Positions 62,826 through 64,000 of a stretch of 64,000 nt of DNA are shown piece by piece. The DNA comes from JL08 sp963765555 (GTDB lineage: Bacteria > Pseudomonadota > Alphaproteobacteria > Rhodobacterales > Rhodobacteraceae), in NCBI GenBank assembly GCA_963765555.1, contig CAVXWX010000003.1:372001-436000 (forward strand), in the 5' to 3' direction. Both the position numbers and the translations under genes were made by a program. The stretch's first letter is position 1. The number at the start of each line of letters is the position of its first letter. The notes beneath the pieces are model-generated. The model saw only the letters and a list, made by a program, of their open reading frames with translations. It was not told where the DNA came from and searched no databases.

Positions 62826-64000
62826 GCGATATCCTCTCCGGTCCTGACGGCGTGCAACACGGCATCCACCGCGTCTTTGTCCATGCCGTAATCGTCCTGC
62901 GCAGTTTGCGCCGAAATATACCCCCGCGCCAGATCGCGCCGCACCAGCGCCGGATCACGATCCTGTTGCGGGGCCGTATCCCGCGCCCCCCGGAAAGGCC
63001 AGCATCACGCGCCGCCCATGGGCAACAGAATTGTTTGCCCTTGCCTTGCATCGGGGTGCCATCATCCTGTGCGATTGTCGTGGGCGCGCCATTTGCCCCG
63101 CCTTGCCGCCCGCGTGCGGGGTGATCCACACGGTCAAACATGGCCGAAAAATCGAATTCGTGCCCTTCTGCGGCGCCCACTTCCATATACTGGCCCAGTC
63201 CGCCGCGATACTTGCCCGCGCCGCCGCTATCCGGGCGCAGTTCCTTGCGCCAGATGATCACCGGGCCGGTATGTTCGGTGGCCTCGATCGGCATCGTCAT
63301 CACGCCCGAGGGAAAGGCGGTGGCGTTCAGCCCGTCCACCGTCGGGGCGCGCGCCCGATCCGCCGGAATTGAACGTCAGCACCTCGGCGCGCACGGCATC
63401 TTTGGGGGCAGGGGCATCGCGTGCGCGGGCGCAGCGACACCTGAAAATTGCACAGCGTTCCGGCCCCTTCGGCGGGCACCAGATCGGGCAGGAACTGGTC
63501 CAGCGCATCATAGACCGTGTCGGGGATCATGTGGCCGATGACATGGCGCAGCGCCACCGGCGCGGGATGCACCGCATTCACGATTGTATCGACCGGTGCG
63601 GTCACCTGGAACGGTGCCAGCGACGCGGCGTTGTTCGGGATCTCGGGCGCGATGGCGCATTTCAGCGCATAACAGGCATAGGCCTTGGTATAGACCAGCG
63701 GCACGTTGATGCCCTTCTTGTCCAAACCCGAGGTGCCGGTAAAATCGCACAGAATATGATCTTGTTCGATGTCGAGCCGCACCTTCAGGATCGATCGGGG
63801 TGTCGTATCCGTCGATCCGCATCGCGCCGTTGGCGCTGTCCGCGGGGCAGGGCGGCGATCCGTTCCAGCGTGGCGCGGCGCGAATTGTCCAGGATGAAGG
63901 CTGCGATGCCGTCCAGGTCGTCCAGGTCGAATTCGGCCATCATTTCGATCAGCCGGCGCTGGCCGATTTCGTTGCAGGTGGCCAGCGCATAGATATCGCC
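62822..64000 (-). CDS. Hydantoinase B/oxoprolinase family protein, partial and multiply frameshifted
   Basis: The C-terminal ~390 residues of a HyuB-type protein, beginning beyond the window's right edge. Readable parts include LATCNEIGQRRLIEMMAEFDL, DFTGTSGLDKKGINVPL, IPNNAASLAPFQV, SGGAGKYRGGLGQYMEVG and an end VLHAVRTGEDIA. At least three frame changes (about 63790, 63400-63340 and 63000) separate these. HyuB works with HyuA in ATP-dependent opening of hydantoins or oxoprolines. It overlaps the FAD oxidoreductase start. Confidence 0.78.

Noticed and set aside
1..64000. CRISPR arrays, insertion sequences, integrases, tRNA or rRNA genes
   Set aside because: I saw no regularly spaced repeats, transposase or integrase motifs, tRNA cloverleaf-like sequences or rRNA segments while reading. 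A tRNA scan would be needed to exclude a tRNA completely.

Overview
The window looks like chromosomal DNA of a Roseobacter-group (Rhodobacterales) alphaproteobacterium: high GC, a complete thiosulfate-oxidising Sox cluster, several TRAP and Liv transporters, a GapR nucleoid protein, the NDUFA12-like / MlaD / DUF2155 / aat / accCB gene order typical of that order, and B12 salvage with CbiZ. No rRNA, tRNA, CRISPR array, IS element or prophage was recognised. About two dozen or more single-base indels, many in homopolymer runs, break otherwise well-conserved genes (clpP, clpX, accB, soxZABDF, exbD, cbiZ and others). I read these as assembly errors and annotate the genes as full-length spans with frameshifts noted.

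Layout. 1-3.7 kb (+): end of a TRAP permease, a BASS-type transporter and pxpBCA (5-oxoprolinase). 3.8-7.2 kb (-): a TRAP dctPQM operon with three palindromes upstream of dctP. 7.2-8.65 kb: a lower-GC stretch with one small secreted protein. 8.65-10.7 kb (-): phoX with a Pho-box-like site. 10.8-23.1 kb: the sox region, with soxS, a DUF336 gene, an ArsR/SoxR repressor and a YeeE thiosulfate transporter on the minus strand, divergent from soxVWXYZABCDEF. 23.1-24.4 kb (-): a photolyase-like protein. 24.5-27.0 kb (+): clpP, clpX, ridA. 27.0-30.7 kb: NDUFA12-like, mlaD, DUF2155, then aat, accC and accB on the minus strand. 31.0-33.3 kb (+): acyl-CoA ligase and SDR. 33.3-39.0 kb (-): a branched-chain-type ABC transporter, divergent from a ScfR/RamB-like regulator (39.2-40.5 kb). 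40.6-45.3 kb (+): response regulator, small membrane protein, symporter-histidine kinase and a FliM/FliN-like protein. 45.3-47.4 kb (-): a second sulfur cluster (rhodanese-like DUF442, two YeeE half-transporters, persulfide-dioxygenase-like MBL). 48.2-56.6 kb (-): a riboswitch-controlled B12 operon with its own TonB/ExbBD, BtuBFCD, CbiZ and a second, leaderless binding protein. 56.7-59.0 kb (+): gapR and a TPR-sulfotransferase. 59.1-64.0 kb (-): YbaY/META lipoprotein-like protein, uronate-dehydrogenase-like enzyme, HpcH/HpaI aldolase, FAD oxidoreductase and hydantoinase B (runs off the end).

How it works together. Thiosulfate would enter or be exchanged through YeeE, be oxidised in the periplasm on the SoxYZ carrier by SoxXA, SoxB and SoxCD, with SoxV/S/W supplying reductant. 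The two-cysteine repressor probably senses sulfane sulfur. Matching inverted repeats (ATTC-N8-GAAT) lie before soxX and before soxC, which makes a repressor-operator circuit visible in sequence. The B12 region reads as one self-contained uptake and remodelling operon.
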